Shown here piece after piece: positions 33,901 through 45,518 of a stretch of DNA of 64,000 nucleotides. The notes below the pieces were generated by a model. That model made no database searches, had not been told where the DNA came from, and saw nothing but the letters and a program-made list of their open reading frames with translations. Numbering within the stretch: position 1 is the stretch's first letter; each line of letters begins with the position of its first letter. The position numbers and the translations under genes are program-made. The DNA is from Brachypodium distachyon (lineage: Eukaryota > Streptophyta > Magnoliopsida > Poales > Poaceae), in NCBI RefSeq assembly GCF_000005505.3, contig NC_016132.3, positions 49,614,914-49,678,913 on the forward strand. The letters are read 5' to 3'.

Positions 33901-35198
33901 TTAATCCTCTTGCAGCTCTCACAAATCTCAGCCTTGATGTCTTCTAGATCCTTACCCTTGCCACGGACTGGTTTTGCAATCTGAACCAACACTGCTCGTC
34001 CCTGCCACTTGGGATGCGTCCTCAGCATATTTTCAAAGGCAAGAAGCTTCAGATTGATCCCTTTAAAGATATCCATATCATCCACGCCGAGCAACACAGT
34101 CTTCCCCTCAAACTGCTGCTGCAGCTCGGAAACCCTCCACTGCCGGTCGGGCAAGCACAGTACCGACTGCAACTGATCCATATGAACTCCTACTGGCATG
34201 ATTTTAATCCCAACAGTGCGGCCAAAGTACTCCAACCCAATGTACCCACGCTTTGACTGGTATTCAATTCCGAGCATCCTACTACAGCAGGAGAGGAAAT
34301 GCCTGGCGTAATCGAAAGTGTGGAACCCAATGAGATCACAATTGAGCAGCGCCTTTAAGATCTCCTCGCGGACAGGTAGGGTGCGGTAGATCTCCGACGA
34401 GGGGAAGGGACTGTGCAGGAAGAACCCTATGCGCAGGCGGTTGAAGCGGCGGCGGAGGAAGGTGGGAAGCGCCATGAGGTGGTAGTCATGGACCCAAACA
34501 TAGTCGTCCTCCGGGTTGATGACCTCGACGATCTTCTCAAAGAAGAACTTGTTCGCGAGCACGTATGCCTCCCACGAGCCACGGTCGAAGCGGCCGCTGC
34601 CGGGCGAAGATGCCGATGATGATGAGGAGGAGGAGGAGGATGTTTGGGATGCGGAGGAGAAGGGGAGCATGTAGTGGAACAGAGGCCAGAGGTGGCGCTT
34701 GCAGAAGCGATGGTAGAACCGGTCGTGGAGGGACTCGGGGAGGAACACCGCCGCGCAGTGGAATCGGTCGAGCAGCGCCTGTGAGACCTCGTCCTGTTCG
34801 GTGACGGGGACATCGGCGCGAACGCCACCGACGAAGAGCACCTCCATCTCGTCCGGAATGCCATCGCGGAGCTGGAGGAGCAGCGAGTCGTCGTCCCAGG
34901 AGAAGGACCAGCCGCGGCCGTCGGGGCGGCGGCGCGCGACGATGGGAAGCTGGTTGGAGACCACGATGAGGCGCTCGCCCGACACCGACGAGGGCACGTC
35001 GGAGGCGACGCTGTTGGTCGCCCCGGGCTCCGAATCGTCCTCCCCGTCGAGCTCCGACAGCGTCCCCGGCACCGTCATCACCCGCGACATCCTCTTCATG
35101 CCGAACGACCTCCGCCGCCCCCCGCCGCCGGCCGGGCCCAGCGCGGCGAAGTTTCCCTCGGCGAGATCGAGCAGGTTGGTATACGACCGCGACATCAT
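30961..35198 (-). CDS. Class II trehalose-6-phosphate synthase-like protein (TPS + TPP domains)
   Basis: Three exons on the minus strand: 35198-33121, 32288-32015, 31338-30961. They encode 909 aa. The N-terminus MMSRSYTNLLDLAEGNF is characteristic of plant class II TPS (TPS5-11 type). The glycosyltransferase family 20 domain spans about 75-565 (LIVVSNQLPI, YVWVHDYHLM, IGFFLHSPFPSSEIYRTLP, LGVDDMDIFKG, VRDGMNLTPYEY). The phosphatase-like domain follows, with LLDYDGTLVP (DxDxT at about 627-631) and IGDDRSDEDMF in exon 3. Family members are mostly catalytically weak regulators of sugar/T6P signalling. Unusual is a Ser-rich insert (about 181-199). The open frame continues upstream to 35594; the start is placed at the conserved MxSRSY. 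Both introns contain Stowaway MITEs. Confidence 0.93.
31642..31760. mobile_element. Stowaway MITE in TPS intron 2
   Basis: 119 bp with TACTCCCTCGGTCCCATATT on the left and AATATGGGACGGAGGGAGTA on the right, near-perfect inverted ends flanked by TA. The interior AAAGACGTCTAGATACATAT links it to the copies at 17034, 32856 and 37254. Confidence 0.93.
32816..33023. mobile_element. Outer Stowaway MITE in TPS intron 1 (interrupted)
   Basis: Left part TACTCCCTCCGATCCATTAT...CTCAGATTTTGTAC and right part AGTACAAAGTTGCACTAAATCTGAGACAC...ATGGATCGGAGTA are mutually inverted. The element is split by another Stowaway at 32856-32969. Its own length without the insert would be about 94 bp. Confidence 0.88.
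32856..32969. mobile_element. Inner Stowaway MITE nested in another Stowaway
   Basis: 114 bp with TACCTCCGACCCATATTACT and AGTAATATGGATCGGAGGGAGTA inverted ends and TA flanks. The interior CGTCTAGATACATGTAATAT matches the 31642 family. Confidence 0.9.
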
Positions 35199-35675
35199 GG
35201 CTGAAACGGACGCAGAAGCTTCGCCTCGAGAACCCCAGGCAGTTCGATTCGCCGAATGGAGGTTTGTACCAGACCCCGCGAGATCGTGCGAATCCGCTTT
35301 GATCTGATCTGAGAGAGACGGCGGCGAGAAAAGAGAAGTGGTGATGGGTTTTCGAGTTTGGGAGGAGTGGGATGGGAATTGAAACCGGAGGCGAGAGCTT
35401 GGGGACGGCGAGGAAGGACGCGCCCGTATACTCCAACGGGTGGTTGGTTGGTGGACTCGGTGCGCGACGCCTTCCGCGGACTCCAGCCCACTGATAATAG
35501 CAACCGGCCGCCTCCAGGTCGGTGGGTGGGATCCCGGTGGACCGCGCCTAGGTAGCGGACGCATTGGGAAAAGAGGATAAGGTTGCGCTTGCATTCTCCG
35601 ATGCCAGCTGGCGTCACGCGCCCCACCTTCTCTTGTGGGCCACGCTCTCTGAACGGTTACGATTAGGGTTGATGA
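35199..35675 (-). promoter_or_regulatory. 5' leader / proximal promoter of the TPS-like gene
   Basis: GC-rich leader on the minus strand. The coding frame stays open to 35594 with an alternative ATG there, giving a possible 132-residue N-terminal extension without recognisable domains. Other short open frames overlap it. A GC-rich promoter-type stretch containing TGGGCC lies near 35635. Confidence 0.4.
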
Positions 35676-35790
35676 GCTGCGGCCACTTGATGGACGGTCC
35701 TCCAGCTGCGGCTACTTGATGGACGGCTCTGCAGCTGCGGCTACTTGATGGACGGTTCTGCAGCTGCGGCTACTTGATGGACGGATGAGA
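35676..35790. repeat. 29-bp tandem repeat, about 4 copies, upstream of the TPS-like gene
   Basis: The unit GCTGCGGCTACTTGATGGAC plus nine bases repeats at 35676, 35705, 35734 and 35763 with a few substitutions. It sits about 480-590 bp upstream of the TPS start on the minus strand, in the promoter region. Confidence 0.93.
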
Positions 35791-35799
35791 TCTGACCAC

Positions 35800-37253
35800 G
35801 AGCAGACAGGTCCAAGGGGTGGTGGGCCTGTTTTACTTAACGTTGTGAATTTTAACTGTTCCGGTGGCTCATTTGGATGTTTTGGTCCTCCTTTCCGTGG
35901 ACGCGTTGAGGTGGGGACGCCTTTGCGGCGAGAAAAACGTGTCGGGTGCATGGCTGGCCACGATGGCGTGGTTCGAGTGACGCACGGCGTGACGCGCAGG
36001 ATGTGGCTCCAAGTCCTCATTCTCCGACCCCGCGTTTCTATGCTACAGTACATTATTAGGATTATTAGAATAAGATTATAGTAGGGGGTCTGGACTAACA
36101 AATATCTATGGTTCAAAATCATTTTCTAGTCTTATCACGTTCAGCATCCAACTCCGGTTCACACCCTCAGGCTACAACTAGGATACAGTAATAGTTCCAT
36201 CAATTTGGATGTTGTGTTTGTCTTTCAACTCTAGTCTATGCTGTCTATTGTCCTAGTAGTATCCTACATCTTGTTTCGCGAGAGCATTTTTTTTCTTTCT
36301 TTTGCGAAAATGGTTTTGCGAGCGCTGAAGGGCAGGCCAGGTGAAAGCAACTTTTCAATAAACAGAACCAAAGAGCTAGCCCGCGTATGTGGCCACCGGC
36401 AAGTTACTAACAATCGTGAATTCTGAGAAGGACGGTTATATCAGTTAACTAAGTACCAGCATAGATTCAGTCATCTAAGCTTAATATAATCCAAGTGGTC
36501 ATTCTAAATAAGGAGTCCAGCGAACGCTTAAGAAGCCATCTTGTTTTTTAAGCCAGGAAGAATCAATGCACGTTTCGCCAAAAAAGACCTTCCATCGCCA
36601 ACCAGGTGGGCTGCTACGCCAAAAATATTTCCAAGTCGGAAGCTGGAGTCCAGTCCAGTCGTCCCAGCGCCAGCCAAATGATAAATAGATCAGCGTGTCG
36701 TCTCGTCGTCCCCAAACGCCGCCACCGTCGTCCTCGCTGGGGCCGGGGCTGGGGACACGGCTGACTAGCAACAGTGGCAGCACGTGGAGGCGGCGCGGCG
36801 GGCACGTAAACGGTACGCGCTTTGCCTCCGGCGGGGTGCCGTGCGTTGCAGGTGACGTGGAGGCCGCGTCCTCGTCGCGTCGGATCCGAGTCAGCACCCC
36901 CCGTCCCTTCCCTATCCCCAACGGAAAGAAAGAAGCACTACATTAAGAACAGCGGGCCTCTCGCTGTCCATGACCTGCAGTATGGCCAAAGCTGCTGTTT
37001 TTTCTGCGTGGATGCTACGTATCACAGTTGGGTCAAGCGCTCCAGGGCGACGAGCCGACGAGCGGTCGGTCCGTCCAACAGTAGTTGTCGAGTCGAGACA
37101 TCAACCACATGGCCGGTGACACATGGAGATATCTTTTCTTTTGTTTGCCGCGCAAGACACATGGAGATACTATACTAGTATGATACTGTTTGCAACTCCA
37201 AATAATGGCGGTATTGTCACATGTCTTTGGAGTTGTTACCCATCTCTATATAT
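35800..37253. other. Intergenic, no gene recognised
   Basis: Contains open frames on both strands (for example 36499-36921 minus) with no recognisable domain or coherent exon signals. Nothing further is supported. Confidence 0.4.
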
Positions 37254-37370
37254 TACTCACTTCGTCTCATATTAAATGATTTTATATTACATGTATCTAA
37301 ACATTTTTTAAACATAAATACATTCATTATTAGGATAAATTTGAGTCACTTAATATGGGACGAGGAAGTA
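37254..37370. mobile_element. Stowaway MITE
   Basis: 117 bp, TA-bounded: TACTCACTTCGTCTCATATTAA on the left and TTAATATGGGACGAGGAAGTA on the right. It is the same general family as 31642-31760 but more diverged. Confidence 0.85.
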
Positions 37371-40300
37371 ATCCACTGTTGTTGCTCAAAAAAAGATATT
37401 GTTGAGAACGCCGACTATATTCTGTTGTAGTCTACGGTGATCATTGCCTGTTCCAGAGGGGAGAAGTGTCCTGAGATTGAGTCGTGGCCATTCTCTTCTC
37501 CAAGCGTTTTCATTTGATACGGTGATAGTCGGTACGGCAAACGCCCAGTCCAATTAAGCTGAGCCCAGCTGGTCCTGCTTCACCGGACGAGAAGACCCGC
37601 CATTGGCTACCAAATCAACCAAAACGGCCCCCACCTGCTTTGTCCAGGTAGGCTGCACGCGCGCTTTGTACAAAAGAGCTGGCCTTCTGCAAACAAACAC
37701 GAGCTAAAGCCTACGCCCATGCGAAAAGACAATATAGAAAAATCTAAAAGCATGCATGCCTTACAAGCAATTTGGGGCATATCCCCGGATTTTATTCGAA
37801 TATGAACGAACCACATTTTTTGCGACATGCAGAAGAACCAAGTAGTATTGAGAGCTGCACGTATCATATGAGCTCCTTGATATTTTAACATCAATCAATA
37901 GTAGGAGGTGATGCGCACGTGTTAGCTCTTATAAGACAGTCGGAGATCGAAAGCAGTTAACCGACAGAAAACATATCCCAGCAAACCTCTGCAACACAAT
38001 CAGAAGAAACCAGAAATAATTCAGTCCGTACACGTGCCAAGTGCTCTCCCTCTTGCTCCGATGTCCGATCTCGACTCTCGAGTGGAATCCCCGTCGCTAT
38101 AGCACGTGGATTAGGGCCGGGTCGCCTCGCCGGCCCTCGTGCTTACTACTTTAACCTCTCATGGTTTCCGTGGGGTGGGGTGGTTTCTGATCTCGCTGGT
38201 GGAAAGATCAGAAGGGTCCAATGCATTGGACGCTTTGTTGCAAGTTGCGGCTGATGGATGCCTTTTTGGTGTTTTAGGCTCGGATATGCGGCGTCGTACT
38301 CCACCACACTCGGCCAGATCTTTTGCTGTTAGCTGTTTCTGTGTGTCCGCCCCGTCTAAGTTTGGTTGCAAGTCTAATTAAGAGCTTTTGACGTGAATGC
38401 TGCTCCAGTAAATATAAGTGAGTGGAAGTTTAAGTATCCAATTTGGTGAGGTTGCTAGCGATGCGTACGTGCATTCCTGGTGCTGATCGAGCGCCCCACT
38501 ACTGAACATGGCCACCTCCTGTGATTTCATTTGCTTCTGCCCAAAATAGCTAGTACGTACGTGTGCGTATCATTCTTTCTAAGCCATATCTTAACCTCTC
38601 TCTTTTATTAACTCAGCTTTTCCTTCTTTTTAATTTTCGACCTCACCATGCCCTTACTCTCTTTCTTGTGTGTACTCCACATATCCCAATCCTTTTTTTT
38701 TCCAATCCTTACTTAGTTGAAGTTCCAAAATGTGCGGGAGGGAGCTAGGACACGTGACCGCAGCACGCACCTAAAGATATACGTGTTCCAAATATACGAT
38801 ACGATCGAGTTTGCAGTTCCATCGGGACACTGATCTCAATCTTGCTTGCTAGTCGACAGAAGAGGAACGCTTCCGAAATCTTGGAGCGGCAACCAGAACA
38901 AGACAAGCCGCTTTCACCTCTTTTTGGCGAAAGATACTTTCTCGTTTTCCACCACCACCCATCTAATCCATACACCAACAAGAAGGGGCGCAAGAGGCTC
39001 GAAGAGTCCAGAAATATCCAAACTATGCCGTGGGGATAGAACAAGGTAAAGCTAGACGCCACGGAGAACGAACCAAGAGGGGTAAAATCACGTGCGATCC
39101 GGACGCGATCGCAAAGCAGATCGGACCTTCGCGTCGTGTTCCGATCTCGACCCTAGCACGGACGCATCTGCACGCAGTATTATTCGCCCCCGATACGACA
39201 CCTCGGATATGACATGCGCTCCCGCTATATAAATCCTCGGTTCGAATCGTAGGATTTTAAACGGATGCGGCTTTGGCGTTTGGCGTACGGGAAGGGCGCC
39301 GTCGGTGGCGGTCGATCGCCCGGCAGACCGCGTCGCCGTCGGACAAAAGCAGCAGCGGGCCGGGGGAATTGAACCTGGGGTCGCGATAAGACAGCGACGC
39401 GCATCCGGCGCCGCCCTACATTATCTATTTATCTGGCGCGGATAGGAACCGCTCGACGACCCCTGCTTTGGAGAATTTTTACGGCCCCGATTCCTCTATC
39501 CGCGAGATATATGTCTGGTTCCATTTTATCTGCAGCACCAACGGGGCCCCTCTGTCTCTCTCTCGTCTTCCTAATCCTACCTACTGCCTCCCTCCTGGTC
39601 CCCGTTAATCATGATAGCTTCGTCCTTTTCCTTTTTTGGATCATAAAGAAGGAGTGCTGCGAAATGCTTAGTGGTGGGATTATCGTGATGAGTGTAATTA
39701 CCGGTCAGCTCAAACATGCTTACATCATGATGAGTGTATTACGTTTGCATATCTAGCGCGCCCTCGAGGTCAAAACAACTCGGTCAACATAATACCACTG
39801 TCACAGCACGTCGCCTGCCGTTTGCCACGTACATGTGAAGTGGAAGACGTGACGGCATGGCTTCATGCCCGATGCGGTGATGCTTCCGCCGTGCGTAAAA
39901 CATAAAGAATGCCAGCAGATCTTGACTTGACGCGTTCATGGCTCATGCGCCTCACCGGAACTTCAAGGATACGCCTATTTTAAAAGCTAATCTCTGGTCA
40001 AGGGCTTAGGTAAGACCGGATATTCGGTGGTGAGGCTGCATTTGCTGGGTGGCCAGTCCTCCGTTTTTGTATCTTGCTTTGTCGGGCGTAATATCATATT
40101 GGGTTTTGAGGGATCTGCATGTGGATCATTGATGTACACTGCTTACTTGCGAACGTGCACCTTAGAGAGAGAAGATTCGGAGGGAGAGGATGCAGAAGCG
40201 TTTGATGCAGATGGGCCGTACATTTGTATGGGAATTCTCCAGCCCACCAAATAATCGGTTATACCGGCCTACTTGGACTGTCCCTTTTCTATTGGAATTT

Positions 40301-43300
40301 TGTGGATTTGAATCCTTTTTTTTTTCTCAAGGACCATTTTGATTCATATCATCGGGCAACCAAACTCCTATGGTTCTAACTCCACGTTGATGTGCACTAG
40401 GATGTTGCGATAATTGAAGCAGAAACTCAAAGTCGATTTTGAGGTGATGATCCGACTACATCGCACACAAGACGATGCGTTCTAGCAATAAGGGTTGGAA
40501 AACACGGCAAACCTAAAACATGAAGTTCTGATCCCTGAGAACAATTGAAGAAAGCAAGAACTGTGACTTAGCAATCCGAAATTGTGAACATAGATGAAGT
40601 AATACTTAGATATTGGTGTTCCGAAGTGGGCTTCACATTTGGTCACAAAGTCGTAACAATTGCCTAACTCTTAACTAAACAAAACTCAAGTCTAAACCCT
40701 AGAGGCAGTGCCAAGGGCCAGAAGACGTCCAAGGGAGGGAGAAAATGATCAAGACTCCTGTATCTTGCAGCGAACTAGGTGGAAACAATCCAGGTCCCTC
40801 TGATTTTGAAATTAAGATTGGGGCCTGTCCCAAATGGAGGTGGCACAACACGATGCAATCAAAGAGGCCGAAAGCAATTGACGTATCATGTATGTTTCCG
40901 CTAGGGGTTCTAGCATCATTTGGCAGTAGAAAGCAGCAATCATCTGATCATCTTAAAGACAAAAGAGTTGCAGTCGAAGTAATTAAGTGTGTCAGCCGTG
41001 TAGCACTGTAGTTACAGGGCTTGCTTGGAATCAGATTTTTTTTTTAGCTTCAACGTGAATTCTACGCGCGCCGAGTGAGTTCACAGACTTTAGTGGCAAA
41101 CAAGAATGGCAGCCACCTTACACTCCGAAGCAAATCTGTGCAAAGATGCTTATACTCTGCAAGTCAACGGAGATTTAATCTGTATGCAGTCACACCAGTT
41201 ACATCAACCAATCATTCCATACCAGTTCAAAAAAATTCGAACCATGCATATGTATCCCACTGCATGTGTTCGAAAATGAAAACTGAAGCGAAGGACAATG
41301 GCATGCATGCCCTAGCTAGGACTATGAATCTATGATGTAAGTCTAGACATGACCTTTTTCTCTTCAGACACTCTACATGGCCAAAAGTGAGCCTACAGCT
41401 CGCTATTGCCAGGGAAAGGAGGCCAAAAACGATGCAAGTTTTTTTGAAATGAAATGAAACGATCCACCTGACCCAATCCGCGCGCAGTATGGGCGATGAT
41501 TATACAGTGCCGCCGTATGATACGGATTCGCATGGGCACATGTCTCCTTTCTCTCATCGACACGGGGGACAGACAGACAAAGTTGGCTAGGATTAATTTT
41601 TGCATGGACCAGCGGCTCTCGATCTTACACGCAGTTCCTTTTCTTCTTTCTTTCTTTCTTGGGAGCTCAATCTTATACAGTTGATGATGATGTACGGGTG
41701 CGAAGCTGCAGCAGACGCTGGAAACAGTAATCTACGTATTGGTATACGTGTACGCCTAGTTTAGAAGCCAAGCTATGATGCCTAGTCTTGTCGCCTGCCT
41801 AGAAAATAGCGCGTGGCATTTGGAGCTGCAAATTTTCGTGTACGGATACAGGCAGTAGTAGTTTGCATGCGTTCCCTGCAAGTTTGCGAAGCGATCAGGC
41901 ATCCTCAGGCTCATCAGGGTATTGCGAATTGCGTTGTTGATTCTTACGATTCATGTTACTACTGACCGATGATTGGCTTCCGTAATTACAGTAGTCATCT
42001 TCATGCAGCGGGCAGCGGCAAATGAAATAAAACCACCGTGCAGGGAGCAAGGAAAAATGTGCCATTCTTTTAGCATAACTACTCGTACAGGTCAATGTTA
42101 CTTCACGCAGGATAGGAAGGTAACGAATGTGGCGTAGGCTACATACAATTCATCGTCGCATGCAGGCACGTTGTACGACCGCACGTCAGTAAAAAAAGAG
42201 AGCCATAGACTAGCGGAGGCGGGACTTTGTTCAAACAAAGAGGCCCAGCCACACTGCTCGGACGCTCAGAGGCAGAGAGGACGCAGGAACCGGGCATGCA
42301 GCATTTGCAGCGGAGGAAAAGCAGGCAAAAGCCGTCACTCGGCAGGGACAGCCGGACAGGCCCCCCACACCCAATCCCAACAACCACAACACCTACGACT
42401 GCTGGAATAGTATTTCTCACTCTCCTCGCCGGCGACTCTAGCTGCTCTGTGCTGCTCCACGGTGCGATCCTTTTTTTCACCGCAAACCCGCACTGCGCGT
42501 GTCTGCCGCTTCTGCAGCGCTGCCTTCTCCACCGCTGCTACTCGAAAGAGAATGGAAAGGCAGATGGGCAAGTGCCAGTCACGCACGCACGCACGCAAAG
42601 ACGAGACGTGAGTTTGCGTGCCGTGCCGTGCCTGCCTGCATTGTGGCCTCGTGGAATGGGGTCTCAGGAGTTTGCCGAATTGGCACCGCAGAGGCGGATC
42701 ACGCCTGCCGGCCCTCCCCTTCTCGATCGGTGATTCCCTTTGGTTTCCTCACTTTCTGTTCCCAAAGTTGCACTACGTGCCGCGAGACCTCTGCAGTCTG
42801 CAGCAGGCTGGCTCCACGCCGAACCCGGATGTGGAGATCGCCTCTTAATCTCTCTCTCTCTCTCTTTGAGAATCTCATCCAATCTCTAGATCATGATGTG
42901 TAAAGACGAGTTGTGCAGCGAAAGAAAAGGAACGTAAAGGACTATCAAGATGTGGGTAAACACGAAAGTCATGCTACAACAAGGCAGTGTACTGTTAAGC
43001 ATGTACTGAAAGGCTGCAATAAAGTACTGGCAGAGTAGAGCACACTGCCTGTTTTAGTCTGCGAGGGACACGACAAACATGCAGTAGTACTAAACAATCA
43101 ACTTAAAGATTAGCATCAATCACGGAATCAATCAGCCAGAACGACCAGTACATGCGTGTAAGCAGAAAGGTGCACGGATTATTGAAGCTCTAGAGTCACC
43201 TCATCCCAACTTAATTTGAACTTCAAACATGTGTATATCCAGGAGTATCCCAATAGATGCAGCATAGCACCAGGAGCCCCGTAGCTTAGCCGCCAAAAAC

Positions 43301-43303
43301 TGC
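37371..43303. other. Long gene-free stretch upstream of the OFP gene
   Basis: About 6 kb without a supported gene. A TATA-like CTATATAAAT at about 39225 is followed by GC-rich sequence, and there are simple repeats: TTTC runs near 41640, ACGC runs near 42580 and CT runs near 42846. 38139-38381 is open but unrecognised. The last 2 kb may hold distal promoter sequence of the OFP gene. Confidence 0.4.
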
Positions 43304-43312
43304 CTTTAAAAA
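43304..43312 (+). promoter_or_regulatory. TATA-like element of the OFP gene
   Basis: CTTTAAAAA about 105 bp before the ATG, followed by a CT-rich leader (GCTCTCTGCTCTCCTCAGTC), a plausible core promoter and transcription start. Confidence 0.5.
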
Positions 43313-43415
43313 CCCCTGGCTAGCTCTCTGCTCTCCTCAGTCCTCGCTCCTCACACGCTCCAAGATCACCACAGAGCTCACGAACACACAGAGAAACCAA
43401 GCTGGTAGCTTAGCC

Positions 43416-44369
43416 ATGAGGTGGTGGAGTGGAAGTGGATCAAGCAATAAGCAGCAGCCACGAGACCAAGGGCAAGAAGAGAGCAAGCGCGGCAAGAGCA
43501 AGGCGGCCTTCTCGCCGCTCGCATGGCTCTCCAAGCTGACGGCCGCCAAGAGCAACAACGCCGCTGCCTCTAAGCCCAAGCACTGTGCACCGCCTGCGCC
43601 CGAGACCAAGAACGCCGGGAGTGGCTTCCCGTCCTTCTTCCACAAGCGCGCAACCCCGACCCCGAGCCCCGCGGCGTCGCAGAGCAGCCCGGCCGATTCC
43701 TCGCCCGCTGCCGCCACCACGGCTCCCGAGGTCCCGCTCGCGCCGCGTCGCCTCTCGGTCGGCAACGAAGACGCCGAGACGGCCGCGGCCGTGCGCCAGC
43801 TCTGCCGCCGCCGCCACTACTCCGTCGGCGGCGATCGCGACCTCCCGCCGCTCCGCCACCTCATCCCGTTCTCCCGCGCCGCCTCCCCGCCGGAGCCCGC
43901 GCCAACGACTCCAATGCCACCGCTGCCGGCGTCGGACACGGACGAGGAAGAGGAAGAGGAGAAGCGGCCGCGGGTAATAATCCGCCCGCGCCGTCGATGC
44001 CGAGGGGGAAAAAGCGAGCGGCGGCCGTCCTTCTCCGGAAGGAACCCACTGACACCGGGCGCGACGAGGCTGGCGGTGCGCGTCCGGTCGCCACGTTGCG
44101 CCGTGTCCGGGTCTTCGGGGCTGGAGAGGTTCGCGGTGGTGCGGCGGACGAGCGACCCGCAGCGGGAGTTCCGGGAGTCGATGGTGGCGATGATCGCGAG
44201 CAGGCGCATCGGGCGGCCCGAGGAGCTGGAGACGCTCCTGGCGTGCTACCTCTCGCTCAACGCCGACGAGCACCACGACTGCATCGTCAAGGTGTTCCGC
44301 CAGGTCTGGTTCGACCTCAAGCTCAAACCACCCCGCGCCGCCGCCGCCCCGGCGCGCCCGCGCGGCTGA
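43416..44369 (+). CDS. OVATE family protein (OFP), transcriptional repressor
   Basis: Intronless gene of 317 aa, as is usual for the family. The OVATE domain is C-terminal (about residues 237-301): FAVVRRTSDPQREFRESMVAM, then RIGRPEELETLLACYLSLNA and HHDCIVKVFRQVWFDLKL. The N-terminal two thirds is low complexity (Ser, Ala, Pro, Arg) with an acidic run DTDEEEEEEK at about 174-183 and basic clusters, including RPRRRCRGGK, likely nuclear localisation. OFPs repress transcription and interact with TALE homeodomain proteins, affecting organ shape. The ATG at 43416 is the first in frame after the TATA-like box and CT-rich leader. Coding sequence is strongly GC-rich, so long antisense open frames here are artefacts. 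Confidence 0.92.
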   Translation: MRWWSGSGSSNKQQPRDQGQEESKRGKSKAAFSPLAWLSKLTAAKSNNAAASKPKHCAPPAPETKNAGSGFPSFFHKRATPTPSPAASQSSPADSSPAAATTAPEVPLAPRRLSVGNEDAETAAAVRQLCRRRHYSVGGDRDLPPLRHLIPFSRAASPPEPAPTTPMPPLPASDTDEEEEEEKRPRVIIRPRRRCRGGKSERRPSFSGRNPLTPGATRLAVRVRSPRCAVSGSSGLERFAVVRRTSDPQREFRESMVAMIASRRIGRPEELETLLACYLSLNADEHHDCIVKVFRQVWFDLKLKPPRAAAAPARPRG

Positions 44370-45518
44370 TCGAGCTGCCTTCCTTAGTAATTGTCGCGCC
44401 GCGCCTTGCTAGCTGGCTGGTTCTTCCGTTTAACATGTGCCGTTGGATTGGAATTGGCAATGTACGTCATCGTACGTGTAGTGTAGTTCATTGTTTTCTT
44501 CGAGTTGTTGGAAGAACACCAAATTGCAGGTAGGTTCATCGATCGAATCGAAGGAACAAAAAGCATGTACTCGCTTCGTCCTTATACAGTGGCATGCACG
44601 CCTCTCAATTTCGTTGCTTTTGTCGGCGGTGTTCTAAATCCAATGTTGGGCTTCGTCCTGTTCCTCCCGGTCCAAAGCAGCCCCGTGTGGTGACAGGTTC
44701 CATAGATTGTTTATTATTAATGTACAATAACCATTTGCAAACATTCCGGCGTTTTGGTTGTTTAATATTTCACCATAATTAATAATTCTTACGGTTTTTT
44801 CTATTATTCATGAAACGGTTCAACTTCTAAGACTAATGTTGAACTCCTAGATACAAAACGAACAAAACATGTGGTTTTATAAAATGTTGTGTGCATAGGA
44901 GTCAATATTGCAACCGAAACAAATGAGGACGCATCTTGCTTGTCCTACATCATGAATCTTTTTTTTCTCTCTCGAAGTTGACACTAGTCATGGCGTTTGC
45001 TCAATTTTTTGATGAAATTTCACCAAAACAAAATCCAATCATTTGTAGGTACTGAAATATTAGCCTCGGTCAAAATAATCCAGTGAAAGATTATTTTAAG
45101 ACAAAGTCAAACAAAATTCAACTGTCTATCAAAATTTCTCAAACTTTGTTTGGAGTTATCAAAATCCATTGAACGTTTCGTTCAACTGGTGATTTGAAAT
45201 CAAATATCTTGAAGACTGAAAGTTGAAACTATGACCATGTGCTAGATATGAACACCAATATATGGATAGCATTGCTAAGGTTGTGTTGGAAGATGACACC
45301 GCCCACCAAGGTGACCCCGATGCGCACATGGTGATCGTGGTACGCCACACATGCCACGTCATGGCTAGGAAGGTTCGTTCTTGTACGGCGATTGTGGTAA
45401 CCATGATGGGAGCTCACTAATTAAGACGATGGTGGAGGTCAATGAACAATCGTGTGCAAGAGTTCAATAGGTTCGGTCGATATTTTTTGAATAGGTTCGA
45501 TGGTGGAGGTCAAAGAAC
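44370..45518. other. 3' flank of OFP and left flank of the retrotransposon
   Basis: AT-rich flank. At its right end the 16-bp word CGATGGTGGAGGTCAA occurs twice (45427-45442 and 45498-45513), bracketing a 23-bp copy of retrotransposon LTR sequence (45477-45499). No gene is recognised. Confidence 0.55.

Noticed and set aside
35199..35594. 132-residue N-terminal extension of the TPS protein
   Set aside because: Conserved family start MxSRSY lies at 35198; the extension has no recognisable domain. Kept only as a finding to check.
36499..36921. 140-codon minus-strand open frame
   Set aside because: No recognisable domain, no promoter or splice context, composition not coding-like.
39205..39260. 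GGTTCGAATC (B-box-like) after CTATATAAAT, suggesting a tRNA or Pol III gene
   Set aside because: T-stem does not pair and no A-box or cloverleaf can be drawn around it.
43440..44276. 278-codon antisense open frame
   Set aside because: Shadow of the GC-rich OFP gene on the other strand; no domain and no independent signals.
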